Part shown: positions 50,175 to 58,580 of the stretch, piece after piece
Position numbering within the stretch: the first letter of the stretch is position 1
Layout: each line of letters starts with the position of its first letter
The notes under the pieces: model-generated
The model's input: the letters and a program-made list of their open reading frames with translations, nothing else
What the model was told of the DNA's origin: nothing
Databases searched by the model: none
Program-made: the position numbers and the translations under genes
Source of the DNA: Nocardioides pantholopis
GTDB lineage: Bacteria; Actinomycetota; Actinomycetes; Propionibacteriales; Nocardioidaceae
DNA: 64,000 nt
NCBI RefSeq assembly: GCF_003710085.1
Contig: NZ_CP033324.1
Location: 930,001-994,000 of the forward strand
Direction of reading: 5' to 3'

Positions 50175-51119
50175 ATGCGTCCCATGCTGGCCACCAAGGG
50201 CACCTCCGTGCCGATCGGCGCGGAGTGGGCCCACGAGGTGAAGTGGGACGGCGTCCGCATCCTTGCGGACTGCGGCGGCGACCGCATCCGGTTGACCAGC
50301 CGCAACGACAACGACGTCACGATCGCCTGGCCCGACGTCGCGGGCCCGGACGTCGCGGGGCCGGGCATCCCCGGCCGTGACCTGCTCGTCGACGGCGAGA
50401 TCATCGCGCTCAACGACGACGGCCTGCCGGACTTCCGGGTGCTCCAGGACCGGATGCACGTGCGCAAGGGCCCGGCCGCCGCCCGGCTGGCGCGCACCGT
50501 CCCCGCGACGTTCATGGTCTTCGACCTGCTGCGCCTCGACGGCCGCGACCTCACCGACGAGCCGCTGGAGCGGCGCCGCGAGCTGCTCACCGGCCTCGCC
50601 GCCGACGGGGCGCTCGGCGCCTGGCAGGTGCCCGCGTCGTACGACGACGGCCCGATGCTCTTCGACGCGACCCTCCAGCAGGGCCTGGAGGGCATCGTCA
50701 GCAAGCGCCGCACCTCGCGCTACGCCTTCGACACGCGCACCCCGCACTGGCTGAAGTTCGCCCACCGGCACCGGCTCTCCTACGTCGTCGGCGGCTGGCG
50801 CCCCCAGGAGGGCACCGGCGACCGGCTGGCGGCGCTGCTGGTCGGCGAGCCGACCGCGGACGGGCTGCTCTACCGCGGCCGGGTCGGCAGCGGGATCGGG
50901 CCGAAGGTGGGCGCCCAGCTGGCGCAGCTGCTGGCGCCGCACGAGCGCACGGACAGCCCGTTCGCCGACGAGGTGCCCCGGGTCGACGCGCTGGGTACCC
51001 GCTGGGTCGACCCGGTCGTCGTCGTGGACGTCGACACCCACCACACCTCGCGGGCCCAGCGGCTGCGCCAGCCGTCGTACCAGGGAGTCCGCACCGATCT
51101 CGCCCCGGAGGACCTGTGA
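50175..51119 (+). CDS. ATP-dependent DNA ligase (stand-alone LigD-type ligase domain)
   Basis: A 314-residue ligase. The adenylation Lys23 is in HEVKWDGVR (motif I, KxDG), followed by LTSRN, LLVDGEIIAL (III), FMVFDLLRLDGRDL (IIIa), EGIVSKRR (IV) and HWLKFAH (V). An OB domain completes it. It corresponds to the ligase part of LigD (or LigC); here it is a separate gene 7 nt before the polymerase gene. Together with Ku this suits a split NHEJ set. CAGGAT lies 6 nt before the ATG, with no ribosome binding site. Confidence 0.92.
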   Translation: MRPMLATKGTSVPIGAEWAHEVKWDGVRILADCGGDRIRLTSRNDNDVTIAWPDVAGPDVAGPGIPGRDLLVDGEIIALNDDGLPDFRVLQDRMHVRKGPAAARLARTVPATFMVFDLLRLDGRDLTDEPLERRRELLTGLAADGALGAWQVPASYDDGPMLFDATLQQGLEGIVSKRRTSRYAFDTRTPHWLKFAHRHRLSYVVGGWRPQEGTGDRLAALLVGEPTADGLLYRGRVGSGIGPKVGAQLAQLLAPHERTDSPFADEVPRVDALGTRWVDPVVVVDVDTHHTSRAQRLRQPSYQGVRTDLAPEDL

Positions 51120-51126
51120 GAGCGCG

Positions 51127-52032
51127 ATGAGCCCGCAGCGCGAGGAGGTGCGGGTCGAGGTCGAGGGCCGGACCCTGACGATCTCCAACCTCCACAAGGT
51201 CCTCTATCCGGCGACCGGCACCACCAAGGGGGAGGTGCTCAACTACTACGCCCAGATCGCGCCCACGCTGCTGCCGCACCTCGCCGACCGGGCGGTGACC
51301 CGGATCCGCTGGCCGCACGGCGTGCAGGACCAGAGCTTCTTCGAGAAGAACGTCCCGCCGCGCACCCCGTCGTGGGTGCGCACGGTCACCGTCCCGACGA
51401 CCGGGTCGCGCGGGACCTCGCGCAACGGGGACACCCTGGTCTTCCCGGTCGTCGAGGACCTGGCGACGCTCACCTGGCTGGTCAACCTCGCGGCTCTCGA
51501 GCTGCACGTCCACCAGTGGACTGTCGACGCGGACGGCCGTCCCGCCGACGCGGACCGGCTGGTGATCGACCTCGACCCCGGGGAGCCGGCCGGGCTGCAC
51601 GAGTGCTGCCGGGTCGCGCTGATGGTTCAGGACAAGCTGGCCGAGCGCGGCCTCGAGGGCCGTCCCGTCACCAGCGGCAGCAAGGGCCTGCACCTGTACG
51701 CCGAGCTGCCGCGGCGGCTGCCGCCGGAGGGGTCCACGGCGCTGGCCAAGGAGCTGGCCGAGGAGCTCCAGCGCGAGCACCCGACCCTGGTGACGGCGAC
51801 GATGACCAAGGCCCGCCGCGGCGGCAAGGTGTTCCTGGACTGGTCGCAGAACTCCGGCTCGAAGACCACGATCTCGCCGTACTCGCTGCGCGGGAAGGAG
51901 CGCCCGTTCGTGGCCACGCCGGTGACCTGGGCGGAGGTCGAGGCGGGCGCCGAGGACGAGCTCGGCCTGGACCAGTTCCGCTTCGAGGAGGTCCTCGAGC
52001 GGGTCGCGGACCAGGGCGACCTGTTCGCCTGA
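51127..52032 (+). CDS. NHEJ primase-polymerase (LigD polymerase domain)
   Basis: A 301-residue archaeo-eukaryotic primase-type polymerase. The metal-binding motif RLVIDLDPG contains Asp148 and Asp150, and the nucleotide-binding SGSKGLHLYAELP follows. LSNLHKVLYP-like ISNLHKVLYPATGTTKGEVL is the family start, and DWSQNSGSKTTISPYSLRG the third motif. It fills gaps at broken ends during NHEJ. It forms an operon with the ligase gene; the phosphoesterase domain found in mycobacterial LigD is absent from both proteins. Confidence 0.94.
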   Translation: MSPQREEVRVEVEGRTLTISNLHKVLYPATGTTKGEVLNYYAQIAPTLLPHLADRAVTRIRWPHGVQDQSFFEKNVPPRTPSWVRTVTVPTTGSRGTSRNGDTLVFPVVEDLATLTWLVNLAALELHVHQWTVDADGRPADADRLVIDLDPGEPAGLHECCRVALMVQDKLAERGLEGRPVTSGSKGLHLYAELPRRLPPEGSTALAKELAEELQREHPTLVTATMTKARRGGKVFLDWSQNSGSKTTISPYSLRGKERPFVATPVTWAEVEAGAEDELGLDQFRFEEVLERVADQGDLFA

Positions 52033-52184
52033 CGCCCCGCCCGGAGCCGGGTGCTCGCCGGCGTTACCGAGCCGTGGCCCCGGCGTGGAGCACGCGTGGG
52101 CCGAGCGTGGCGCCGGGCGGCCTAGCGTGAGCGCGCAGCCAGTTCGGCCGGCTGCCGGATGCCGGGGGGCGTCCGGTGACCGGT

Positions 52185-52270
52185 CGACCGGGGAGCTCGT
52201 CTCCCCGGGGCTGGATGAGGGGCCGCCCGGTAGTTCCGGGGGGGACGGCCGGCCGGCCCCTCGTCCAACC
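52185..52270 (+). promoter_or_regulatory. Structured leader upstream of the signal peptidase gene
   Basis: The 287-nt gap before the signal peptidase gene contains nested hairpins. GGGGAG/CTCCCC (about 52190-52207) is followed by a long stem with arms GGATGAGGGGCCG (52213-52225) and CGGCCCCTCGTCC (52254-52266), 13 bp with one G-U pair, enclosing a CCCGG..CCGGG stem. It matches no riboswitch I know. It may be an attenuator, a terminator for the NHEJ genes or a structured RNA. Confidence 0.45.
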
Positions 52271-52319
52271 CACCCCCGCCCGGACCGACTGCCCGGGCCC
52301 GACAGAGAACGAGAAGGCC

Positions 52320-52877
52320 GTGGAGCTCGCGCCCGTCCCGCGGCCCCGGCCGTTGCTGACCACCGGCCGCCTCGTCGTCCTCGGCGCGACGCTGGGCACC
52401 CTCGTGGTGCTGGCGCTGCTGCCCACGGTGCTCGGTCTGCAGCGCCACTTGGTCGCCGACGACTCCATGACCGGGGCGTTCGGCCGCGGCAGCGTGCTGC
52501 TCGCCCGGGAGGTGCCGGTCAGCGCCCTCGAGGTCGGCGACGTCCTCGTGACCCGTCCGCCCGGCGCGGCGGCGGACTCCCGGCCGATCGGGCACCGGAT
52601 CGTGGAGCTGGGCCTGGACAGCGCCCGCACCCGCGGCGACGCGAACGTCGGGGCCGACCCCTGGGTGGTGCCGCTGGACGGGGCCACCGCCAGCCGGATG
52701 GTGCTCGCCGTGCCGTACGTCGGGCACCCGTTCCTGAGTGCGGGGCACCTGCTGGCGTGGGGCGCCGCCGGGGGCCTGGTGCTGGCGGCCGCCGGCCTGT
52801 CGCGCCGACCCCGCCGCGACCGCAGCGGGCCGGCGGCGCTGCGGCGTACGACCCCCGCCGGTCGGACCCGCGCATGA
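52320..52877 (+). CDS. SipW-like signal peptidase I (S26B)
   Basis: A 185-residue membrane peptidase with an N-terminal span (residues 17-40) and a C-terminal span (about 138-160). The nucleophile is in ADDSMTGAF (Ser49) and the second catalytic residue is probably His92 in PIGHRIVEL. The Ser/His pairing of the archaeal/ER-type (SipW) enzymes replaces the Ser/Lys of classical LepB. Such enzymes usually process a few dedicated secreted proteins; none is adjacent. GAGAAGG precedes the GTG start at 52320. Confidence 0.8.
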   Translation: MELAPVPRPRPLLTTGRLVVLGATLGTLVVLALLPTVLGLQRHLVADDSMTGAFGRGSVLLAREVPVSALEVGDVLVTRPPGAAADSRPIGHRIVELGLDSARTRGDANVGADPWVVPLDGATASRMVLAVPYVGHPFLSAGHLLAWGAAGGLVLAAAGLSRRPRRDRSGPAALRRTTPAGRTRA

Positions 52878-52948
52878 CCGGCCGCGCGGGACCGGTGCGG
52901 GCCGTGTCACAACGGACCAAAGCGGCCGTGGGTCGCACCCCCGAGCCT

Positions 52949-52954
52949 TATGCT
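52949..52954 (+). promoter_or_regulatory. -10 hexamer TATGCT of the two-component operon
   Basis: TATGCT ends exactly 6 nt before the response regulator ATG at 52961. No ribosome binding site is present, so a leaderless transcript is likely. Confidence 0.55.
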
Positions 52955-52960
52955 TCGGCC

Positions 52961-53656
52961 ATGGCGCAGAGAGTCCTGGTCGTCGAGGACGAGGAGGACA
53001 TCGCGTTCCCACTCGTCCGGACCCTGGAGCGCGAGGGCTACGCCGTCTCGTGGGTCGACTCCGGCCAGAAGGCCCTCGTCGAGCTCGCCACCGCGCCGGC
53101 CGACGTCGTGATCCTCGACCTGGGCCTGCCCGACATGGACGGCCTCGAGGTCTGCCGCAAGGCGCGCGACAACGGGTTCGCCGGCGCGATCATGATCGTG
53201 ACGGCCCGGGCCGGTGAGCTCGACCGGGTGGTCGGGCTCGACTACGGCGCCGACGACTACCTGGCCAAGCCGTTCGGGCTGGCCGAGCTCCAGGCCCGGG
53301 TGCGGGCGCTGCTGCGCCGGACCCTCCCCGGAGGCGGGTACGGCCAGGAGGACGTGGCCCCGGGCGGGCTGCGCATCGACGTCGGGGCCCGCCGCGTGTA
53401 CGCCGGGGACGCCGAGGTGCCGCTGACCGGCAAGGAGTTCGACGTGCTGGCGATCCTCGCGGCCAACCGCGACAAGGTGGTCTCCCGCGGTCGCCTGATG
53501 GCCGACGTCTGGGACGAGAACTGGTACGGCTCGACCAAGACCCTCGACGTCACCATCGGCAGGCTGCGCCAGAAGCTCGAGAGCGTCGGAGTGACCGAGA
53601 AGGTGGTGGCCGTTCGGGGCGTGGGATTCCGCCTCGAGGGTCCCCCCGATGCGTGA
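52961..53656 (+). CDS. OmpR-family response regulator
   Basis: A 231-residue two-domain regulator. The receiver domain has the acidic pocket VVEDEED, phospho-acceptor Asp53 in VILDLGLPDMDGLE, the TAR segment and Lys in DDYLAKPFGLAEL. The C-terminal winged helix (about 130-228) has LTGKEFDVLAILAANRDKVVSR and STKTLDVTIGRLRQKLE, which contacts DNA as a tandem dimer. The kinase gene overlaps its 3' end by 8 bp. Target genes are unknown. Confidence 0.93.
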   Translation: MAQRVLVVEDEEDIAFPLVRTLEREGYAVSWVDSGQKALVELATAPADVVILDLGLPDMDGLEVCRKARDNGFAGAIMIVTARAGELDRVVGLDYGADDYLAKPFGLAELQARVRALLRRTLPGGGYGQEDVAPGGLRIDVGARRVYAGDAEVPLTGKEFDVLAILAANRDKVVSRGRLMADVWDENWYGSTKTLDVTIGRLRQKLESVGVTEKVVAVRGVGFRLEGPPDA

Positions 53657-54860
53657 GCGGCTCTCGCTCGCCTTCGCGCTGCTGGCCGTCGTGCTGCTGG
53701 CCGGGGTGGGGCTGGTCCAGTGCTGGACAGTCACCGAGAACCTCCGCGAGCAGGACAGCCGGCTGCTGCGCCACGACGCGGACGTGGCACGGCTGCTCGT
53801 CGAGGACCGGCTCGAGGCCGGCCGGCGGGTCGACGCGGACTTCCTCGAGGGCCTCGTCCGTCCCGAGGAGCAGATCCGCTGGGCGCCGGCCGCCGGCCCC
53901 GAGGTGGTCGCCACGGGCCCCGAGTACGACAACGACGCCACCGGCGAGCTCAGCGCCACCGGCCTGGCGGGCCGCGGCCAGGTGAGCGTGGCCCGGGCCG
54001 ACCGCAGCATGGTCGCCCTGGTCCGTGACGAGTGGTGGTCGGTGCTGGCGATGCTGGTCGTCGGCGTCCTGTGCGCGGTCGTGCTCGGGCTCGTGGTGTC
54101 CCGGCTGCTGGCCGCGCCGTTCCGCCGGCTCGCGGTGGCCGCGGCCGCGCTCGGCCGGGGCCGCTTCGACCTGGACCTGCCGCGGACCCGGGTCCCCGAG
54201 GCGCGGGCGATCGGCCAGGCCCTGGGCGCCAGCGCGGCGCAGCTGCGCGACCGGGTGGCCCGGGACCGGCAGTTCGCGGCGTACGCCTCGCACGAGCTGC
54301 GCTCGCCGCTGACCGGCGTACGCCTGGAGCTCGAGGACCTGGCGCAGCGCGGGGACCTGCCGGCCGACGCCCGGGACGCGGTGACCCGCTGCGTCGCCGG
54401 TGTCGACCAGGTCGAGGGCGTCGCCGGCGACCTGGTCGCCCTGCACCGCGGGACCCTGATCGAGGATGCCGTGGTGCCGCTGCACGAGCTGGCCAGCCAG
54501 TCCGCCCAGCGCTGGGCCGACGTGCTGGTCCGCCGCGACCGGCTGGTCACCGCTGCGGTCGAGGGCGCCCTGGAGCAGCCCTACACGCCCGGGCCGGTCG
54601 AGCAGGTGCTCGACCTGCTGCTCGAGGCGGTCGTGCGCGACACTCGGGGCGAGGTGCGGCTGGTCCTCGACGGCAACGACGACGGGACCCTGCGGATCAC
54701 CGTCACCGCCGCGGCGCCCGCCGAGGCGCGGCGCTCGCGGCGGCTCCGGGAGCGCGACGACCGGTGGGGTCGGGTGCGGGAGACCTGCGAGTCGTTCGGC
54801 GGCCGGCTGGTCGCGGCCTCCCCGGCCGACGGGATGGTCCTGCTGCTGCCGCGCCGGTGA
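53649..54860 (+). CDS. Sensor histidine kinase with degenerate ATP-binding domain
   Basis: A 403-residue membrane sensor. One span at 8-26, an extracellular sensing region (27-128), a second span at 130-151, then HAMP-like and HisKA segments with phospho-acceptor His215 in FAAYASHELRSPLTGVR. The HATPase domain is eroded: the N-box reads VEQVLDLLLEAVV without the essential Asn, the G1 box DxGxG is replaced by TAAAPAEA, and the G2 box by RWGRVRE. The GG of FGGRL survives. It may not bind ATP and could act as a phosphatase, scaffold or acceptor. It overlaps the response regulator gene by 8 bp. Confidence 0.88.
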   Translation: MRERLSLAFALLAVVLLAGVGLVQCWTVTENLREQDSRLLRHDADVARLLVEDRLEAGRRVDADFLEGLVRPEEQIRWAPAAGPEVVATGPEYDNDATGELSATGLAGRGQVSVARADRSMVALVRDEWWSVLAMLVVGVLCAVVLGLVVSRLLAAPFRRLAVAAAALGRGRFDLDLPRTRVPEARAIGQALGASAAQLRDRVARDRQFAAYASHELRSPLTGVRLELEDLAQRGDLPADARDAVTRCVAGVDQVEGVAGDLVALHRGTLIEDAVVPLHELASQSAQRWADVLVRRDRLVTAAVEGALEQPYTPGPVEQVLDLLLEAVVRDTRGEVRLVLDGNDDGTLRITVTAAAPAEARRSRRLRERDDRWGRVRETCESFGGRLVAASPADGMVLLLPRR

Positions 54861-54900
54861 CCGGACGCCTGGGGCTCAGGCGCGGATGTCACGGCGCGGA

Positions 54901-54975
54901 TGTCATGGCGCCGGGGACGGCGCGGTGTCATGGCGCCGGGGACGGCGCGGTGTCATGGGGCCGGGGACGGCGCGG
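54901..54975. repeat. Three tandem copies of a 25-bp unit
   Basis: Units 54901-54925, 54926-54950 and 54951-54975 start TGTCATGGCGCCGGGGACGG and end CGCGG; the third has one substitution. They sit between the ends of two convergent genes. The 3' end of the spermidine-synthase-like gene, including its stop (54928-54930), is encoded by the repeat, so its C-terminus depends on copy number. Confidence 0.88.
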
Positions 54976-55731
54976 TGTCGGAGTCGGTGAACGGCTCCCC
55001 GCCCCCATCGAGTCGCTGACCTGGCGGTCGTCCAGGACCCGGTACGGCGCGGGGGAGCTCGCCGCGCGGGCCCGCAGGTCGGCGAGCGGGACGCCGTCGC
55101 GGCCGGCGACCAGCAGCAGGTTGCCGGCCCGGCGTCCGCGCAGGGTTGCGGGCTCCGCGCTGATCATGGTCTCGGGGAACGCGGTGCGGACCGCGGCGAC
55201 CACCCGCCGGGTCCAGGCGAACGGCGCCCGGTCGACGAGGTTGAGCAGCAGCAGGCCGCCCGGGGCGAGCACCCGGGCGGCGAGGGCGGCGTGCTCGGCC
55301 GTGACCAGGTCGCCGGGCACCCGGCCCCCGGCGTACGCGTCGACGAGCACGACGTCGAGGGACTCCGCGCGGAAGGCCGCCAGCCCGGTGCGCCCGTCGA
55401 CGGGCCGGACCTTGATCCCGCTGCGCCGGGGGAGCGGGAGCTCCTCGCGGACCAGCTCGGTGACGTCGGCGGCCGGCTCCAGCACCACCTGCGCCGAGCG
55501 CGGGCGGGTCGCGGCGACGTAGCGGGGCAGGGTCATCGCGGCGCCGCCGACGTGCACCACCCGGACCGGCTCACCGGGTCGGCCCCAGGCGTCCAGGACG
55601 TCGCCCATCCGGCGCACGTAGTCGAAGGCCAGGCGGGTGGGGTCGGCGAGATCGACGTGGGACTGGTCGTGGCCGTCGAGGCGAAGCACATAGGCGTTCG
55701 GGTGGTCGGCGGGCACGATCTCGGCGGGCAT
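54928..55731 (-). CDS. Spermidine synthase-like methyltransferase-fold protein
   Basis: A 267-residue Rossmann-fold protein of the spermidine-synthase family. VRVVHVGGAAMTLPRYVAAT corresponds to the cofactor loop, VLEPAADV to the acidic strand end and LDVVLVDAYAGGRVPGDL to the catalytic region, where a typical synthase has D-x-x-D. Many actinobacterial members of this group are of unknown substrate and probably do not make spermidine. The final 25 residues (RSPTPTPRRPRPHDTAPSPAP) come from the tandem repeat and are likely disordered. GAGGAT lies 6 nt before the ATG on the minus strand. Confidence 0.82.
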   Translation of the reverse strand: MPAEIVPADHPNAYVLRLDGHDQSHVDLADPTRLAFDYVRRMGDVLDAWGRPGEPVRVVHVGGAAMTLPRYVAATRPRSAQVVLEPAADVTELVREELPLPRRSGIKVRPVDGRTGLAAFRAESLDVVLVDAYAGGRVPGDLVTAEHAALAARVLAPGGLLLLNLVDRAPFAWTRRVVAAVRTAFPETMISAEPATLRGRRAGNLLLVAGRDGVPLADLRARAASSPAPYRVLDDRQVSDSMGAGSRSPTPTPRRPRPHDTAPSPAP

Positions 55732-55898
55732 CGGGCCATCCTCTCGTGCCCCGGATCCGCAACATTGGGGATCTTCGCCCGGAGTCGGGCGAGTCGGCGG
55801 GCGCGGGGCCGCGGAGGCCTGTTCAACACCCCGGCCCCGTCCTAGATTCGCGGGACCCGGTGCGACCCTCCTCCGGGTCCGACGAAGGAGTGACAACG

Positions 55899-57608
55899 AT
55901 GTCCAGATCCCTCCGCGCGGTCGTCGCCTCGGGTGCCACGCTGGCGCTCCTCGGGACCGCCACCGCGGTCCCGGCCGAGGCGGACCGGGGCCACCACGGC
56001 CCGCCGAAGAACTCCGTGCACCAGATCACCAGGGCCGTCACCGCGCAGGGCGTGGCCCGGCACCTGAGCGCGTTCCAGCGCATCACCGACCGGTACGGCG
56101 ACCGGGCGGCGGGCCGGCCCGGCTACCGGGCCTCGGTCGGGTACGTCGCCCACCAGCTACGCCGCGCCGGCTACCGCCCGCGGGTGCAGGAGTTCACCTT
56201 CGACTACTTCGAGGAGAACTCCGCGCTCGAGCGGACCACCGGGGAGCCGACCACCTGGGTCGACGAGCAGGACTTCCTGCGCGGGAACTTCGACACCGGC
56301 GTGCCGGAGGGCACCGCGAGCGGGCCGATCACCCCGGTCGACCTGGTGCTGAACCCGGCGGGTCCGCCGAACTCCAGCAGCAGCGGCTGCGAGACCACCG
56401 ACTTCGCCGGCTTCCCGGCCGGCGGCATCGCCCTGGTGCAGCGCGGGACCTGCGACTTCACGATCAAGATCCTCAACGCGCAGGCGGCGGGGGCGGCCGG
56501 AGTGATCGTGATGAACGAGGGACAGCCGGGCCGCACCGGGCTGGTCGGCATGATCGGCGACGCCACCGGCCTGACCATCCCGGCGGTCTTCGCGACCTAC
56601 GACACCGGCGTGGACCTGGCCTCGCTGCCGGGGGCGACGGTGTCGGTGACCGTCGACTACACCACCGAGGAGCGGAGCACCTGGAACGTCACGGCCGAGA
56701 CCCGGCGGGGCCGCTCCGACAACGTGGTCATGGCCGGCGCGCACCTCGACAGCGTCCAGGAGGGCGCCGGCATCAACGACAACGGCTCGGGCAGCGCCGC
56801 GCTGCTCGAGGTGGCCCGCAAGATGGCCAAGCTCAAGATCCGCCCCGCCAACAAGGTCCGGTTCGCCTGGTGGGGTGCGGAGGAGAACGGGCTGCTCGGC
56901 TCGGAGTACTACGTCAGCCAGCTGTCCGAGGACCAGGCCGAGGACATCGCGCTCTACCTGAACTTCGACATGGTGGCCTCGCCCAACTACATCTTCGGCG
57001 TCTACGACGGTGACAACTCCGGGGGCACGGCGCCCGACGGGTTCATCCCGGAGGGGTCCGCGGAGATCGAGGACGTCTTCGAGCGGTTCTACACCCGCCG
57101 CGGGGAGCCGTTCCAGGACAGCGAGTTCTCCGGCCGCTCCGACTACGGGCCGTTCATCGCGGTCGGCATCCCGGCCGGTGGGCTGTTCACCGGTGCCGAG
57201 GGCGTGAAGACCGAGGAGGAGGCCGCGCGGTACGGCGGCGTGGCGGGCGCGGCGTACGACCCGTGCTACCACCAGCCCTGCGACAACTTCACCGGTGAGG
57301 GCCAGGACGAGGAGCTCTACGACCAGCTGGACGAGGACTACTGGCTGCGCGGCAACATCAACATGGGCGCGCTGTCGGTGAACTCCGACGCGATCGCCAC
57401 CGCGGTGGTCACCTTCGCCCGCAGCACCGAGGCGGTCAACGGGGTGCGCAGCCACCAGCACGGCAAGAAGCACGGGCACAAGCACGGGCACAAGCACGGC
57501 AAGAAGCACGGGGCCAAGCACGACAAGTCGGCCGGCGTGCAGCAGTTCGCCGCGGGGTCCGGCCACGGCCGGCACCACGTGGCGGGCACCGAGCTCGGGG
57601 CCCGCTGA
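55899..57608 (+). CDS. Secreted M28 aminopeptidase with PA domain and His-rich tail
   Basis: A 569-residue exported zinc aminopeptidase. Signal peptide 1-29 ([14 protein letters not shown]); a PA insert domain about residues 140-250 ([20 protein letters not shown]); M28 catalytic domain with [31 protein letters not shown] (Glu-Glu), NFDMV and the final His in YHQPCDN. After residue 510 the tail repeats [18 protein letters not shown], a dense His/Lys stretch that could bind metal or anionic surfaces. GAAGGAG precedes the ATG at 55899. Streptomyces griseus aminopeptidase is a characterised relative. Confidence 0.92.
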   Translation: MSRSLRAVVASGATLALLGTATAVPAEADRGHHGPPKNSVHQITRAVTAQGVARHLSAFQRITDRYGDRAAGRPGYRASVGYVAHQLRRAGYRPRVQEFTFDYFEENSALERTTGEPTTWVDEQDFLRGNFDTGVPEGTASGPITPVDLVLNPAGPPNSSSSGCETTDFAGFPAGGIALVQRGTCDFTIKILNAQAAGAAGVIVMNEGQPGRTGLVGMIGDATGLTIPAVFATYDTGVDLASLPGATVSVTVDYTTEERSTWNVTAETRRGRSDNVVMAGAHLDSVQEGAGINDNGSGSAALLEVARKMAKLKIRPANKVRFAWWGAEENGLLGSEYYVSQLSEDQAEDIALYLNFDMVASPNYIFGVYDGDNSGGTAPDGFIPEGSAEIEDVFERFYTRRGEPFQDSEFSGRSDYGPFIAVGIPAGGLFTGAEGVKTEEEAARYGGVAGAAYDPCYHQPCDNFTGEGQDEELYDQLDEDYWLRGNINMGALSVNSDAIATAVVTFARSTEAVNGVRSHQHGKKHGHKHGHKHGKKHGAKHDKSAGVQQFAAGSGHGRHHVAGTELGAR

Positions 57609-57636
57609 GCGCGGCCGCCGGTCGCAGGCACCACAG

Positions 57637-57668
57637 GCAGGGGCGGGTCCCGGGAGACCCGCCCCTGC
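57637..57668 (+). terminator. Perfect 13-bp hairpin after the M28 peptidase gene
   Basis: Arms GCAGGGGCGGGTC (57637-57649) and GACCCGCCCCTGC (57656-57668) are exact reverse complements around a 6-nt loop CCGGGA. It starts 29 nt after the stop codon; no T-tract follows. Confidence 0.75.
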
Positions 57669-57696
57669 GGTGTGCCCGGGGCGCGATGATGGCCCT

Positions 57697-58491
57697 ATGA
57701 GCCCGCACCTGGACACCGCACGCGTGCAGACCTGGCTGACCGACATGGACGGGGTGCTCGTTCACGAGGACGTCCCGATCCCGGGCGCCAAGGAGTTCGT
57801 GGAGGCGCTCAAGGAGTCCGGGCTGCGCTTCCTGGTGCTCACCAACAACTCGATCTACACGCCCCGCGACCTGCGCGCCCGGCTGCTCGGCAGCGGCATC
57901 GACGTCCCGGAGGAGTCGATCTGGACCTCGGCGCTGGCCACCGCCCAGTTCCTCGCCGAGCAGCGGCCCTACGGCACGGCGTACGTCGTCGGGGAGGCGG
58001 GGCTGACCACCGCGCTGCACGACATCGGCTACGTGATGACCGACCGGGACCCCGACTACGTGGTGCTGGGGGAGACCCGCACCTACTCCTTCGAGGCCAT
58101 CACCCGGGCGATCCGGCTGATCGAGGGCGGGGCGCGGTTCCTGGCGACGAACCCCGACCCCAGCGGGCCCAGCCAGCACGGAACCCTGCCCGCGACCGGG
58201 TCGGTGGCGGCCCTGATCAGCACCGCGACCGGGCGCACGCCGTACTTCATCGGCAAGCCGAACCCGCTGATGATGCGCAGTGCGCTGAACCGGCTGGAGG
58301 CGCACTCGGAGACCACGGTGATGGTCGGGGACCGGATGGACACCGACATCATCAGCGGCCTCGAGGCGGGGCTGCGCACGGTGCTGGTGACGACCGGCTC
58401 CACGCGCCCCGAGCAGGTCGAGACGTTCCCGTACCGGCCGACCCGGGTGGTCGACTCGATCGCGGACCTGGTGGACCTGGTCGGCGCGTGA
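57697..58491 (+). CDS. HAD-IIA family sugar/nucleotide phosphatase (NagD-like)
   Basis: A 264-residue cytosolic phosphatase. The nucleophile motif is [15 protein letters not shown], motif II LVLTNNS, a C2 cap domain in between, and the metal motif [32 protein letters not shown] holds the conserved Lys. The NagD-like class hydrolyses phosphorylated sugars and nucleotides with broad specificity. GATGAT lies 6 nt before the ATG, right after the terminator hairpin, so it is its own transcription unit. Confidence 0.92.
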   Translation: MSPHLDTARVQTWLTDMDGVLVHEDVPIPGAKEFVEALKESGLRFLVLTNNSIYTPRDLRARLLGSGIDVPEESIWTSALATAQFLAEQRPYGTAYVVGEAGLTTALHDIGYVMTDRDPDYVVLGETRTYSFEAITRAIRLIEGGARFLATNPDPSGPSQHGTLPATGSVAALISTATGRTPYFIGKPNPLMMRSALNRLEAHSETTVMVGDRMDTDIISGLEAGLRTVLVTTGSTRPEQVETFPYRPTRVVDSIADLVDLVGA

Positions 58492-58580
58492 GCGTCGTCT
58501 CACCCGGTCGGGACTTGGCAGGGTCCCGGGTTCGGGATTACCGTCGACGCTTCGTTTGCAACCAGCACCCCGGGGGCGGG

